Shown: positions 1 to 11,580 of the stretch, one piece after another
Position numbering within the stretch: position 1 is the stretch's first letter
Layout: each line of letters starts with the position of its first letter
From: Conchocele bisecta
Lineage: Eukaryota; Mollusca; Bivalvia; Lucinida; Thyasiridae
Assembly (NCBI GenBank): GCA_029237695.1
Contig: CM055279.1
Span: 58,229,530-58,293,529 of the forward strand
Direction of reading: 5' to 3'
Length of the DNA: 64,000 bases
Position numbers and translations under genes: made by a program
The notes under the pieces: model-generated
Seen by the model: only the letters and a program-made list of their open reading frames with translations
The model's database searches: none
Told to the model about the DNA's origin: nothing

Positions 1-559
1 CTGCCATATTGACCTGTACAACCTAAAGCAAAATAAAGCATGGTTATCACCCAAATAGTATTAAACTTTTGAGAGAAAATAAAATTCTATTTGCCTCATT
101 TCTCCTTGACGAGACGAGACGGTTCAAGTTAGTGGTAATATACACATTTATTGAGAATGAGATTTTGTAAAGTAACCGGTTAGCAATAAATAGCCAGGTC
201 ACAACGCCAATAAGACAATATATCAAGGACGGTCATATATATATATCTCCCGGGCCAGTCCCGGCACTGCAACAACATTGCATCTTCATTCTATATATAT
301 GTCTTCTATATGGCTTCAGAATGATGATATACACCCTAGCACCAATTCAAATGGGCATCACTTGGACATTTCCCAAGCAATATGGGATTCCAGTTCACAT
401 TTGATTTCAAGATTTTTGCTTTGGAAAATCTCTAACATTCGGCTTCCCCAAACCAAATGGTGTCCCAATATAACATTGTTGTGCAAACTCCGCACAACTA
501 ATCATGAATACTGGGACACCCACACTTTGTTTTGGAGAAACCACACAATGTGATTTTGT

Positions 560-720
560 ACCTAATAACATGTGCGATGTTTCATGAAATATATTTACAG
601 AAACCGTGATATTTTCTGAATATGACATCGAAAGAGGATGGAATTTTCATAGCAAATGCAATGCAAATTTCGTCAACTTTCTACATAATTGACAGAAATT
701 ATTGCCAAGTTTGTAAATAT
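560..720. repeat. Old dispersed repeat, copy 1
   Basis: The stretch resembles 975-1105 and 44950-45070, and more distantly 8630-8740. All share a core in which 'ttttctgtaaatgac' is followed by a cgaa-type motif, an AT-rich spacer and 'catttgc' then 'gtcaacttt'. Copies are diverged and no terminal structure is evident, so the class is unknown. Confidence 0.45.
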
Positions 721-974
721 TTTTCATGTAATATCACAAGCATCCTATAGATTGCCACCATGAACAAATTCTGTCCTGAATATTTAGGTAATTACGTCCG
801 TTGATTTTTGCCGTACTTTTAAACAAGAGCGCGGAGCCAATACTCGCAGGTAGAAAACATTCAGCAGCAGGGTTTATGTGGGCCGCCCGACCAACCACAC
901 ACCGCCGGCTCATGGAAAGGGCCTGCATCACCACTGTATCAAGACACGCCATGTCATTTTGTACCCAAGAACAT

Positions 975-1105
975 GTACAAGTTCATGAAATAGATTTACA
1001 AAAAACTGTGATCTTTTCTGTAAATGACGTCGAAAGACGACAAAATTTGCAGTAAATTTCCACATTTGCTATCTTGATTTACATCAACTTTTGACGTCTT
1101 TTTTT
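975..1105. repeat. Old dispersed repeat, copy 2
   Basis: Same family as 560-720 and 44950-45070, recognised from the shared order of 'ttttctgtaaatgac', 'cgaaagacgac' and 'catttgc'. Class unknown. Confidence 0.45.
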
Positions 1106-1130
1106 TTGATGAAATATCACACTTTCTTAA

Positions 1131-1425
1131 AGCAACATGTCCACTCAGTAGGCACAAAATGTTCTTTATAGGAATTAAATAAATGTACAATTGTGTTACT
1201 ATTCCACCAGTTCTAAAAATTAGGAGTGCCCGCTATACATATATAATCATTTATTAATATTTATTTTAATGAGTGACGCGCAGTGTATCAGGTTATTTTC
1301 ATATACAAATGAGGCATAAAATTTACGTTTGATGTAACATGTATAATAATGCCAATCAATATGTGGGATAATGGTGAATGCATGTTAATTTTGCCAGAAA
1401 ATGTCTACTGAGTGGGCAAGTACCT
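1131..1425. mobile_element. TTAA-flanked MITE, internally deleted copy
   Basis: The element is bounded by TTAA at 1127-1130 and 1426-1429. Its ends are inverted: it starts near 'catgtccactcagtaggc' and finishes with 'tactgagtgggcaagtac'. Compared with the copy of about 515 bp at 19801-20315 it is in reverse orientation and shorter, with part of the middle missing. TTAA duplication with terminal inverted repeats fits piggyBac- or Kolobok-type non-autonomous elements; the superfamily is inferred. Confidence 0.7.
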
Positions 1426-1556
1426 TTAACAACAAAATTACATGGTGGGTTTCATATATGTGGTCCTAGTTCATACACATGGCAAACACCATTATCCGGA
1501 TACATTAACGAGCAGAGCTGCTGTTACACCCTGGTCACACTACCAATATTAAAGGT

Positions 1557-1960
1557 TTTGTTTGTTTGTTGGGGTTTAACAGCCTATCAACAGCTAAGGT
1601 CATTTAAGGCTGGGTCAATGGGTTTAGTACTAAATCCCATATATTACATGTACAAATAGGGGGAATCAGAACTGCATATTTACAATAACAAAACTATATA
1701 TTCAGCCCCGAAATCAAAATAATCCTGATCTGATGCCAGGTCCTCGCCCCTCCAGAATCACTTGGCCCCTCCCAAAAGCAGTAGGATCAGTAATAATCTT
1801 ACTACTTTTATAATGGGCAATAACCCAATTCAACTCCCAGGTAACTAAAGAGCCAAAGAAACGTACCGGAGGGCCAAACCAGGCAAATCGCGATTCCTAT
1901 AAGGTGGAACCCATACCGTCAATTTACGCCGTCTCATTCACCCGACCACCACCCACTATA
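1557..1960. repeat. SINE-like dispersed repeat, copy A
   Basis: About 400 bp beginning with 'ttgtttgttggggtttaac' and containing 'cctatcaacagctaaggtc', 'atcagaactg', 'atcctgatctgatgccaggt' and 'gagggccaaaccaggc', ending near 'accacccac'. Further copies lie at 10418-10848, 15460-15855, 45828-46216 and, partial, 24143-24290. This kind of repeat is, from memory, widespread in molluscs. I did not find a tRNA-type promoter, so 'SINE-like' is only a working label. Confidence 0.65.
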
Positions 1961-1985
1961 TATTAAAGGTATATTATTATATTAA

Positions 1986-2487
1986 AAGGTACATGCCCAC
2001 TCAGAGGGCACAAACTATTATTTATAGGAATTAAATAAGTGTATATTTGTGTCACTATTCCACCAGGTCTAAAAATTACGAGTGCCCGCTATACAGATAT
2101 AATCATTTAGTAATATTTATTTTACTGATAGTCACGCGCCGTGGTATCATGCCTTTTTCATATGCAAATGAGGCATGATATTTTTTAATTAATTATACAA
2201 ATTAAATGCCTCACCTGAAAAAATTATATTTTCGACAGATTGTACAGTATGATCATTGCACATCAAAATATAAATACAGAGAATAAGTAGTAATGTCCGT
2301 TAACATTTTAAGGAAACACGGTTATTGCCCCCGATATCTGTGGATATTTACATCTGATATAAAATGTATAATAATGCCAATCAATACGTGGGGAAATGGT
2401 GAATGAATGTTTATTTTGCCAGGAAATGTCTCTCATGATGTCTCCGATATACAGAACATGTTGTGCCTACTGAGTGGGCATTTACCT
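1986..2487. mobile_element. TTAA-flanked MITE, full-length copy in reverse orientation
   Basis: TTAA lies at 1982-1985 and 2488-2491. The inverted ends read 'aggtacatgcccactc' on the left and 'gagtgggcatttacct' on the right. Internal sequence is the reverse complement of 19801-20315. No ORF of note, so non-autonomous. Confidence 0.75.
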
Positions 2488-3560
2488 TTAAGTTTGAAAA
2501 AACAAAACAAAAAAAAAACACACTTTTTTCTGTACATTATACGAGATATGATTTTTTTGGTAAATTTTCAACATAATTTACGGAAAATATGACCGATTTT
2601 CAAAATCAGTATCGAGGAAATATGGCAAAACAATAGATCAAACTGGTGACTGCACACACACCAACACTGGCACGGTGGTTCATTCAGACAAACGATGCAC
2701 ACTGTACATGAAGACATGCGAGCAAATGGGCAACAGCTGGACGAAACCAGCTATACATTTACACGACAATACACCCAACAGCAATTTGTATATGATAAAG
2801 CACTGATTGAAAATAAATAATTTAACATTATTATACAACATGATCAGCAATAACCAGCATATCAACACACCATAATATATCAGGACAAGCATCCAACTTT
2901 AATATGAATCACCAACATAATTAATGAAAGATCAACTTGGAATTTTCACCACCTCTTCCTTGAAAGGCGACTCCGTGATTATTGTGCACATACTCTATAT
3001 ACACAGCGAGGACACAAACTCAGCGTGCAGTTTGGGCCACCGGCAAAAAAAATCACATTCGCCACCAGTGCAATCCCAGATCAACCACTGAAGTAGGCCG
3101 CATGTTGTCAGAAAAATTATTATATTCTATAAGAGTAAATGTTTTGGACGACCAACACCTATTATTGTCGTACATCTTGTAAAGTACGTTTCTCAGCCAG
3201 CGGCCAATATATGGCCGGTACGTCATTCATAGTGATACAAACCGACGCATGTCGTGCAAGATGATCAGGGTCTACCTGGGTGAGGTTATCCGCTGTGCTG
3301 AACGCCAGTGGCCCTCACACAAGAACATCAACGGCAACAAAGGTTTTATAGAAAGTTCATCACATAGTGGTAAATGCAGTTCCATTTCATTTCTACTGCA
3401 TATTGTCAAATACATGTTTATATCATGTTCATATAATTCTAACATGTGTACATTTGCAGCATATGCCCCCATTGGGGTCAAAATGTCAACAGCACATGTA
3501 AATACCGTCTGAATAACATTGCATCACATACATGTATATACATAAATCACAAGTACTTAT

Positions 3561-3566
3561 TTTAAT
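3561..3566 (-). promoter_or_regulatory. Candidate polyadenylation signal (ATTAAA) of eIF4G
   Basis: The plus-strand hexamer tttaat reads ATTAAA on the minus strand, about 230 nt after the eIF4G stop codon. It is the closest hexamer of this type I noticed in the expected range, but AT-rich sequence produces such hexamers by chance. No transcript evidence is available. Confidence 0.3.
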
Positions 3567-3797
3567 CTTTGAATAGACTTCAGTAACGTGTCGCGAAACG
3601 TGCCGCCTATCTCTCCATTGTCTAAGCAGCAGACAGTACAACAGCACGGGGCAGATAATGCAGTGGAGCACTATAGATGGCAGCGTGGATCGCCCCCGCG
3701 GACTGAATGCAAAGAACCAGGCCGGGCGTCGACACCAAAATGAACAGATGCTATGGCGTTGATGAAATTGAATAAATGGACTAAGGGGAAGTGGACC

Positions 3798-3964
3798 TCA
3801 GCTCTCGTCGTCGGCCTCCTTGAGCCACGTGAAGAACTGGACGACCTGCTTCATGGCGACGCCCTTGCCGTCCGGCTCGTCCTCGCTGCGCTCCCACTGG
3901 ATAAACGCGTCCTCCGATATAATGTCCTCGTCGTACAGGGTGTCAAACATCTGTCGCAGCACAC
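3798..3964 (-). CDS. EIF4G: eIF4G terminal coding exon: end of W2 domain and stop
   Basis: This exon encodes the last 54 residues of eIF4G plus a TGA stop at 3798-3800. It begins after the acceptor 'gttgcag' (AG at 3966-3965) and completes a codon split as G|GT with the previous exon. Visible motifs are [16 protein letters not shown] and [19 protein letters not shown], which correspond to the two acidic/aromatic boxes at the end of the W2 HEAT domain in animal eIF4G. In vertebrate eIF4G1/3 this C-terminus docks the kinases Mnk1/2, which then phosphorylate eIF4E. The protein ends at the usual place, so nothing is truncated. eIF4G acts in the cytoplasm as the scaffold of the eIF4F cap-binding complex. 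Confidence 0.95.
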
Positions 3965-4107
3965 CTGCAACCACACACACATGGTCACTCAGTGTCTCAC
4001 CAGGCGACCAATAGTTGGCATCACATCCCAAAAGATGTGCACACGTTTTGTCAGGTTGTACATTCAAGCAAGATTGTGGAAATAGCCCTTTCGCCACATA
4101 AACAAGA

Positions 4108-6419
4108 GCTGTAGGAGAACAGCATAGCTCAACTACGAGGGTTGTCGATGTACACATAGCTTGACAAAGAAGGTGGCTGCGGCCTGCATAAAAACCTTAA
4201 CCAAGGTTGACTAAAAACATTAACCAAGGGAAACTAGAAATGTGGCCTGTCGGCACACGAATACCCCCACTGGCAGCCAAAGGAAATGAGGCATTTTTGA
4301 TTATAAGCCATTTAGCCGAGCATTAAGGTTTCAAACGCATCAAGTCTGTGACCTTGACCCTGGGCATAGTGTGATAATCCATGCATCGGTGTAAAGATAT
4401 AGAGCGGAAGGGAATTTCAATAGGTTTGACCTTTGACCTTCAAATATGACCTTGACCTTGGACGTAGGTGCGTGGTTATTGATCGAGACACACCTTCTCA
4501 TCCCGAGAAACATTTGTGCCAAGGCATTTGATAATCCATGCATCGGTGTAGAAGATATAGAGCAGAAGGGAATTTCAATAGGTTTGACCTTTGACCTTCA
4601 ACTATGACCTTGACCTTGGACGTAGGTGCGTGGTTATTGATCGCGACACACCTTCTCATCATGAGAAACATTTGTGCCAAGCCATTTGATAATCCATGCA
4701 TCGGTGTAGAAGATATAGAGCGGAAGGGAATTTCAATAGGTTTGACCTTTGACCTTCAACTGTGACCTTGACCTTGGACGTAGGTGCGTGGTTATTGATC
4801 GCGACACACCTTCTCATCATGAGAAACATTTGTGCCAAGCCATTTGATAATCCATGCATCGGTGTAGAAGATATAGAGCGGAAGGGAATTTCAATAGGTT
4901 TGACCTTTGACCTTCAACAGTGACCTTGACCTTGGACGTAGGTGCGTGGTTTTCCAAGTATGGTTGCTGTAGGCCCAGGAGTATTCCATATACAAGCTTG
5001 AGTAAAAAACCGTAACCAAGGGGAGATAACTAAGTAATCCAAGGATAAAAGTAGGTCATGGTCAAATATAGGTCAGGGATTATTGATGTACATCACTAGG
5101 AGATGAAGTTGTCCAAGTATGGTTGATGTAGGCCCAGAAGTATTCCATATACAAGCTTGACTATAAACATTAAGCAAGTAATTCAAGGTTAAATGTAGGT
5201 GAAGGTAAAATAAAGGTCAGGGGTTATTGATGTACATCCCTATGAGAAAAAGTTATCCAAGTATGGTGTCTGTATGCACAATAGTATTCCATCTACAAGC
5301 TTGAATAAAAACCTTAACCAAGGTTGAGTAAAAACCTTAACCAAGGGGAATTAAGTAAGTAATTTTAAGGTTAAATGTAGGTCAAGGTCAAATATAGGTC
5401 AGGGGTTGTTGATGTACATCACTAGGAGATGAAGTTGTCCAAGTATGGTTGGTGTAGGGCCATGAGTATTCCATCTACAAGCTTGACTAAAAACCTTAAC
5501 CAAAGAGAATTAAGTAAGTAATTCAAGAGGAAATGTAGGTCAAGGTCAAATATAGATCAGGAGTTATTGATGTACATCACTATGAGAAAAGGTTGTCCAA
5601 TTATGGTGTCTGTATGCACAATAGTATTCCATGTACAAGCTTGAGTAAAAAGCTTAACCAAGGTCGAGTAAAAACCTTAACCAAGGGGAATTAAGTAAGT
5701 AATTCAAGGTTAAATGTAGGTCAAGGTCAAATATAAGTCAGGGGTTGTTGATGTACATCACTAGGAGATGCAGTTGTCCAAGTATGGTGGGTGTAGGGCC
5801 AGTAGTATTCCATATACAAGGTTGACTAAAAACCTTAACCAAAAGGAATTAAGTAAGTAATTCAAGAGGAAATGTAGGTGAAGGTCAAATATAGATCAGG
5901 GGTTATTGATGTACATACCTATGAGAAAAGGTTGTCGAAGTATGGTGTCTGGATGCACAATAGTATTCAATGTACAAGCTTGAAAAAAAACCTTAACCAA
6001 GGTTGACTAAAAACCTTAACCAAGGGGAATTAACTAAGTAATTTAAGAGGAAATGTAGGTCAAGGTCAAATATAGATCAGGGGTTATTGATGTGCATCAC
6101 TAGGAGATGAAGTTGTCCAAGTATGGTGGGTGTAGGGCCAGTAGTATTGCATATACAAACTTACTAAAAACCTTAACCAAGGTTGACTAAAAACCTTAAC
6201 CAAGGGGAATTAACCAAGTAATTCAAGAGGAAATGTAGGTCAAGGTGAAATATAGATCAGGGGTTATTGATGTACATCACTAGGAGATCAAGTTGTCCAA
6301 GTATGGTGGGTGTAGGGCCAGTAGTATTCCATATACAAGCTTGACTAAAAACCTTAACCAAGGCGTGACGTCGGTGACGCCGACGCCGGGGTGAAAACAT
6401 AAGCTCTACTTATTCTTCG
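4108..6419. mobile_element. Hairpin-capped tandem-core element (pearl/Helentron-like)
   Basis: The element starts with 'acaagagctgtaggagaac', where ACAAGAG is followed by a CTGT/ACAG stem-loop and then by 'atagctcaactacgag'. Its core is a diverged tandem array whose units of roughly 160-190 bp carry 'aaaccttaaccaagg', 'taggtcaaggtcaaatata', 'ttattgatgtacatcac' and 'ttgtccaagtatggt'. It ends with a hairpin (about 6390-6415) made of agctctacttattc and gaatagtcgagct, followed by AAAAA. The 5' motif is partly complementary to the 3' hairpin. The layout recalls bivalve pearl elements and Helentron-type non-autonomous elements; that assignment is inferred. A second element (4224-4948) interrupts the first array unit. 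Confidence 0.6.
4224..4948. mobile_element. Second hairpin-type element with 159-bp tandem core, nested
   Basis: It begins with 'actagaaatgtggcctgtc', where GTGGCC and GGCaCAC form a short stem, followed by 'gcagccaaag'. The core is a tandem repeat of about 159 bp with 'atgcatcggtgtagaagat', 'tttgacctttgacc', 'ccttgaccttggacgtaggt' and 'atgagaaacatttgtgcc', present in roughly three and a half copies from 4373. No 3' hairpin is seen; the sequence passes straight back into the array of the surrounding element near 4949. Related units occur at 15393-15446 and 15856-16160. Confidence 0.6.
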
Positions 6420-7814
6420 AATAGTCGAGCTAAAAACTTGCCCGGAAGGAATGACACTATCAGGATTTTCCAGTGATCCTTCGTGGCATTTTAACAGTTG
6501 ATTCTTGATTTGCATGCAAAACACACGACTTTAGTTAACATCTCGATTTTGACTCTTGGATTTTGAAACCCTGCTATATTTTGAAACCCTGATTAAGTGA
6601 ACAATTTGGTCCGAGTAACGTTAATCAGACTAAATTATTACGTATCACAATAAACACATTTGGGAATCGTTTTATTCTACACAGATGCTCAATTCATAAA
6701 ATTTAGATTAAATACAAACTCACCTTTGATATAAATAATATTATTTTCTATTTTATTTCAGTTGGCTGCCTCATAAAATTTACCATTTAAAAAGTATAGA
6801 CAAAATTATATATTCCAGTGCTGCATTGGACATAGACTATATATTTAAATATATTTGCATTAGGGCTGTTCCATTAAAACATACCCGCACCCCCAAGACG
6901 GCAGTTTAAAGAAAATATATGCCAGGGTGTCTGTTTCTTTAAATTGCATACATGGGTGGGTGTGCTTGTCCGAAAATCACTTCTATGGGTGGTTGGCTGT
7001 CAGACTGGTGAGTGTCTGTTTTTCAGGTCAACATGGAGTGGTTCGTATAGCGGGATATATGTATAGGCGGCGTATATTACAGAGAATTGATGTCTAACGT
7101 ATATAACGCAGCCATTCGCGGCAAATTGTATTCGTAGTGCGTAGTTCCTCAGGAATATAACGTCCCAGAATATGCACAACATAATTAAATGCGTGCTGGT
7201 ATTGCGACGATTTGTATTCATAACGCAGCATTCCTCAGGAATATCATGTCCCAGAATATGGACAATGTAATTAAATACACGCTGGTGGTTTCGTCTATTA
7301 ATCACAAGTTTGTACACAAAGCAAAGATCGCTCAAATGTATTATTATCGCACCTTCGCCAATTATAGAGTAGACGCTCGTGTATGGACTATTGGCCATCA
7401 CCTGGGGCACATACAGACTGTATCGTTACACCCGCATAATGAAACCGCCAATTGACATATTGACACTTTCGCCATGCGTGATAAGGGTATCCCGTGATAA
7501 TTGTCACGTACACACAATGTCATAAATTGTCGTCTGCACATCACATTTTTCTTACGAAAAATAAAAACATGTTTTGACAGCAAACGAGACGCGCCGCGAC
7601 ATATTAACATGCAGTGCGACCCGTTAGTACACGGAAGTCCGGCGACATACAACCTTCCGTGTTGCTTATCCGAACCGTGCTATATTCCCGTTCTCGCCCA
7701 AGACGGCATCATAATGTCAACAAAAAATACATGTACACGGTATACTGCGACTGCGAATGAACGACGTTGCCAATGCCTATATGCCATAAGTTTTCACGGT
7801 TATCTTCATCATGT

Positions 7815-8130
7815 TCATCAGGGGGGGGGGGGGGGGGGGGAACTTGAACGAGGTATGCTCGTTCGTCGACTGAGCGGTGCGAGGGAGTCGGCTAGGGGTG
7901 TCCGGGGGCATGCATGCCCCCCCACCCCCCGGAAATTTTTTGAATTGAGGAAGCCATTTCTTGCATTTTACGCTCAATATTTCATAAAAAAAAGAAAATA
8001 AATAAAAAAATCGGGATATGCTCGTTCGTCGACTGAGTGGTGCGAGGGAGTTGGGTAGGGGGTCCGGGGGCATACCACCCCCCTGAAAGGGCCCGCCCCC
8101 CCCCCCCCCACCCTGAATCCGCTACTGTTC
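7815..8130. repeat. Tandemly duplicated G/C-rich repeat segment
   Basis: Two copies of about 170 bp share 'atgctcgttcgtcgactga', 'ggtgcgagggagt' and 'gtccgggggcat', with a G run near 7820-7840 and C runs near 7918 and 8095. The right edge reads 'ctgaatccgctactg', which is a recurring edge of invertebrate repeats (recalled, not searched). Class unknown. Confidence 0.5.
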
Positions 8131-8307
8131 ATGTAGAATGTAGATCTACACAGGTCCGTGCAATCCATTATTGTAAACGCGTGTAGAAACACGTGTAGCC
8201 ATCATCATTCGATGACGCAATGACCCAATGACCGATATCCTGTTCCATCAGCTGCACGTCACGTGACAAGCTCGTGCGTTGCAATCTGTGCTTACTCATA
8301 TGGTGAG

Positions 8308-8489
8308 CACAGGTGGAAGACTCGGACCTATGACACCAAAATAAATGCCTATTAAAACAATCCCATTATCCCAACACCTGGTATGGTACTGTACATGACG
8401 TTAATAGAACGAGACCAAGTGGGTGGGGTAATGGATATTTTTGTAATGGTCATTTTCTTTGTGTCACACGTCCGACTATTCCACCTGTG
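8308..8489. mobile_element. Palindromic foldback MITE, copy 1
   Basis: The ends are CACAGGTGGAAGACTCGGAC and its near-exact inverse, and long arms pair through the element (for example 'gcctattaaaacaatccc' against the right half). GTGAG flanks both sides, so a short target duplication is possible. It is a diverged copy of the cleaner palindrome at 50921-51117. Confidence 0.65.
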
Positions 8490-9532
8490 GTGAGTACGCA
8501 CAGAGTTTTAACCCTTTCAACACCACAGACCTGTATAGACATGTTTTGCCCGACGTGTTATAATATTGCGCCAGTTCATGAGGTAATCAGGCTTATCACG
8601 TGAGATTTTCGACGAAGATGAATCTGATAATAGTGTACATTTTCTGTAAACGATATCGAATGTTGACGAATATTAAATTAGTAATTATTACGCATTTGCT
8701 CTGAAAATGTTATCAACTTTCCGATATATTTGCAGAAAAAAGTCAAATCATTCTCGGCGAAAATCTCAGTTATATAATAAAGTTGATTATCTCATGCACT
8801 GGCTCAATTATGACGTAGCGAAACAAGGCCAGTTGTCACGTACACATTTGTGTACATGCACCGGGGGCGTGGGTAGTGCTGTAACAATTTAGTTAATCTG
8901 GGTTGAGTTAATCTACGCCACTGATACGCGATCTACGATTGGTCAGCCTTTACACCTAATTAATATTCCACCAATGGTGAGCGCGAACGCATGCCGGAAA
9001 AATGAAATCGAGCACATAACAATTAGCACTGCTTTGTTACTGGGACCAATAATTGATGTTATTCCCAGTTTGCTCAGATTAATTTACGAAATGTGCAAAC
9101 GTGATCAGCTGCACATTCACATCGGTGAGATAAAAGGAGGCTATGCGTCCATAAAAAAAAAAAAATCCTCCAATTTGGGAAAAAATCGTCCATTTTGGGT
9201 CTAATTTGGGAAAGAATCGCAAATTTAACACGATTTCTGACAATAGTCCTGTTACAAATTTAACACGATTTTGATATACAAATAGGCAAAAAATTTGGCG
9301 ATTCACGTCACACGTGTTCGATGCAGCTACGGCTCCTGATACATCACATTGTGCGTGAGTTTTTGTTACAAACACGGAAATTACGTGTCCTGGAGAATTA
9401 CATTGATAAAATAATGTGTTAAATTGCACATATATGGGTGGGTGGTTTCCCAGGGAAATCGCATCTATGGGTGGGTGTCAAATACATTAATTTGCATCTA
9501 TGGTAGGTTACCCAAATTCAAAAGTGGCGTCT

Positions 9533-9569
<37 letters not shown>

Positions 9570-10244
9570 ACCCATGTATGTTTTACTGGAACAGCCCTTA
9601 CCATGACAATACTGTTTTGACCACATTTTATTCGTCTATTTGTGTCTGTAAGTGTGCTATATTCTAGCCCGGTTACCAGGGCATACAGGGCCTGTATGGA
9701 GGCCTACTCGGACTCCTCGCTACCTTTAATCTGACTGTGTCTGTTCCACATTTTGCTGCCAACAGAATTTTGGCTATTAAACACAGTACATCTAAAAAAT
9801 ATTTAAATGTAAGTACTTTTTCATTAAAAACCAAAAAAATAACGCCAAATAAACCCAAACATAAAATATTGATTTTATTGCGAACAAACAAATTTTCCTA
9901 TTGGAATTTAACATGGGAGCTAAAACTAGATTGTTTAACTTGTGGTCTGATTTTCAAAATGTAACTTCCGTTTTCTTTGTTACATCATTTTCAAGGTTCT
10001 GGTTTGGTTCGGAGTCAATTCATCTAGCTCATTTTCCTCAATGTTAAATTCAAGTAGGAAAATTGTACTTCCGCAATAAAATTAAATATTTGAAGAAATT
10101 TCATAAAATATAAAAATTTGGTAAGGGCGAGTTTTCTGTTATTGATGAACAAGTACTTACATTTAAATAGTTTGCCGGCAGCAGAAAATGGCAGACAGTA
10201 ATGTTTTACATGTAATAAAGGGGATGGACATAAACAGGACGTAC

Positions 10245-10391
10245 CTGCGGGGTGTTCGAGCCGCGTGATGAGGGCCTGCAGGGCATAGAGCGCCTGCAGC
10301 TCAAAGTCGGGCTGGTGGTCGAGGTACTTCTGTAGCAGGTGGTTCCTGCGCTTCATCTCATCACAGTTCACCTCCGTGCGCCGCCGCTCCT
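10245..10391 (-). CDS. EIF4G: eIF4G exon: middle of W2 domain
   Basis: The exon adds 48 full codons to the W2 HEAT domain. It opens after acceptor 'ccagttacag', completing a codon split A|AG, and ends at GCAG|GTACGT with one base carried over. Recognisable motifs are RRNHLLQKYLDHQPDFE and LQALYALQALITRLEHPA; the LQKYL and ELQALYALQALV/I segments are hallmarks of eIF4G1/3. The length of 147 nt and both phases agree with the neighbouring exons. A SINE-like repeat starts about 26 bp upstream of the acceptor, so the branch site probably lies in repeat sequence. Confidence 0.95.
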
Positions 10392-10417
10392 CTGTAACTG
10401 GTACACACACAACGGTA

Positions 10418-10848
10418 GTTTGTTTGTTGGGGTTTAACGGCCTATCAACAGCCAAGGTCATTTAAGGCCGGGTCAATGGGTTTAGTACTAAATCCCATAT
10501 ATTACCTGTTCAAGTACATGTACATGGGGGGAAAATCCCAAAAACAGAACTGAATTACTTACAATAAAAAAACAAACTATAAATTCAGCTCTGAAATCAG
10601 AATAATCCTGATCTCATGCCAGGTCCTCGCCACATCAGAATCACTTGGCCCCCTCCAAAAAGCAGTAGGATCAGTAATAATCTTACTACTTTTATAATGG
10701 GCAATAACCCAATTTAACTCCCAGGTAACAAAAGAGCCAAAGATAAAAACGTACCTGAGGGCCAAACCAGGCAAATCGTGATTCCTATAAGGAGGAACCC
10801 ATACCGTTAATTTACGCCGTACCGTTCACCCGACCAACCACCCACACA
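10418..10848. repeat. SINE-like dispersed repeat, copy B
   Basis: Closely similar to 1557-1960 over its length, including 'tttgtttgttggggtttaac', 'aatcctgatctcatgccagg' and 'gagggccaaaccaggc'. It lies only about 26 bp from the acceptor of the exon at 10245-10391 on the opposite strand. Confidence 0.75.
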
Positions 10849-11289
10849 ATGGTACAGATGTTGGGACACACAAGTCATTCCCCACTCATTGAAATCCCAG
10901 ACTTACATGTATTTGTTACTGCAAATATATTGTAATGAAATAAAAATTCATCGGGTAGCAAATAGATTTGCGTAGAATTAAATTCCTATGTGTTGCAGTG
11001 TATTAAATATTCTAAGTAGTTTACAAGATGCATGCAATTAAACATATGGGGAATGTTTGGAAATGCTGTTCCCATTGATGTCGATATTTAAACCATGTAT
11101 CTATCGAACTGCTTATGATAATCAGTAACCAAAACTTCATATTCTGCATAAATCTATTTTCTTTCATTCAAACACCTTACATATCATTAAAATTGGTAAA
11201 GTATATAAAGAGCTACATATTTAAGAACAAAGATGGAAATACATGAAGTATACGAGAGATTGCAACTTTCAGGCAATTACTTCTGTCCA

Positions 11290-11580
11290 CCGACTGTCCA
11301 CACCTACTGGCACTTGTTTTTTCAAACCCCACCACCCATCAATAACAATTACTGACCCACCTAATAAACCCCACCACCCATCAATAACAATTTTCGTTGA
11401 CCCCCAGCAACCATCAATTTAAAATATTACCGAACCCCACCACCCATCATTTAGAAAGAAGAAAAAAAACCCACCCAGTCAATAATAAAAAAAAAGCCAG
11501 CCCCACCACCCATCCATAAAAAAAAATATGTCAACCCCACCCATCAATAAAAATTACTGACCCACCTTATAAACGAAGGG
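11290..11580. repeat. Degenerate tandem repeat rich in CCCACCACCCATCAATAA
   Basis: Irregular units of about 35-45 bp repeat 'ccccaccacccatcaata' with AT-rich spacers. The same motif recurs at 12690-12820 and, inverted, at 26814-26960, so it belongs to a dispersed family rather than a local satellite. Confidence 0.6.

Larger units (their letters stand above)
1..3797. other. Region downstream of the eIF4G stop codon (3' UTR and flank)
   Basis: No coding exon is recognisable here. The part next to the stop codon (about 3500-3797) should be the 3' UTR of eIF4G on the minus strand. Further down are two TTAA-flanked MITEs (1131-1425, 1986-2487), a SINE-like repeat (about 1557-1960) and two related copies of an old dispersed repeat (about 560-720 and 975-1105). 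The stretches 1-550, 2500-2940 and 2950-3500 are AT-rich and show nothing I can name. Confidence 0.6.
6863..9597. mobile_element. PIF/Harbinger-like element, non-autonomous
   Basis: Terminal inverted repeats GGGCTGTTCCA followed by a TAAAACATAC-type extension are found at 6863 and, inverted, ending at 9597. Both ends are flanked by TTA (6860-6862 and 9598-9600), the 3-bp TWA duplication typical of PIF/Harbinger. Inside are poly-G/poly-C tracts, a 182-bp palindromic MITE (8308-8489), a duplicated G-rich segment (7830-8130) and further 'gggtgggtg' motifs near each end. No transposase-like ORF is visible. The two ends could also be the outer ends of two composite elements. Confidence 0.55.
3965..10244 (-). 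other. eIF4G last intron (6.3 kb)
   Basis: The intron holds two hairpin-capped tandem-core elements (4108-6419 with a second nested at 4224-4948) and a Harbinger-like element (6863-9597). I see nothing nameable in 6420-6862 or in 9601-10244, which is AT-rich. Confidence 0.85.

Noticed and set aside
8974..9204. 76-codon plus-strand ORF inside the Harbinger-like element
   Set aside because: No transposase or Myb-like motif; low-complexity A run at its end.
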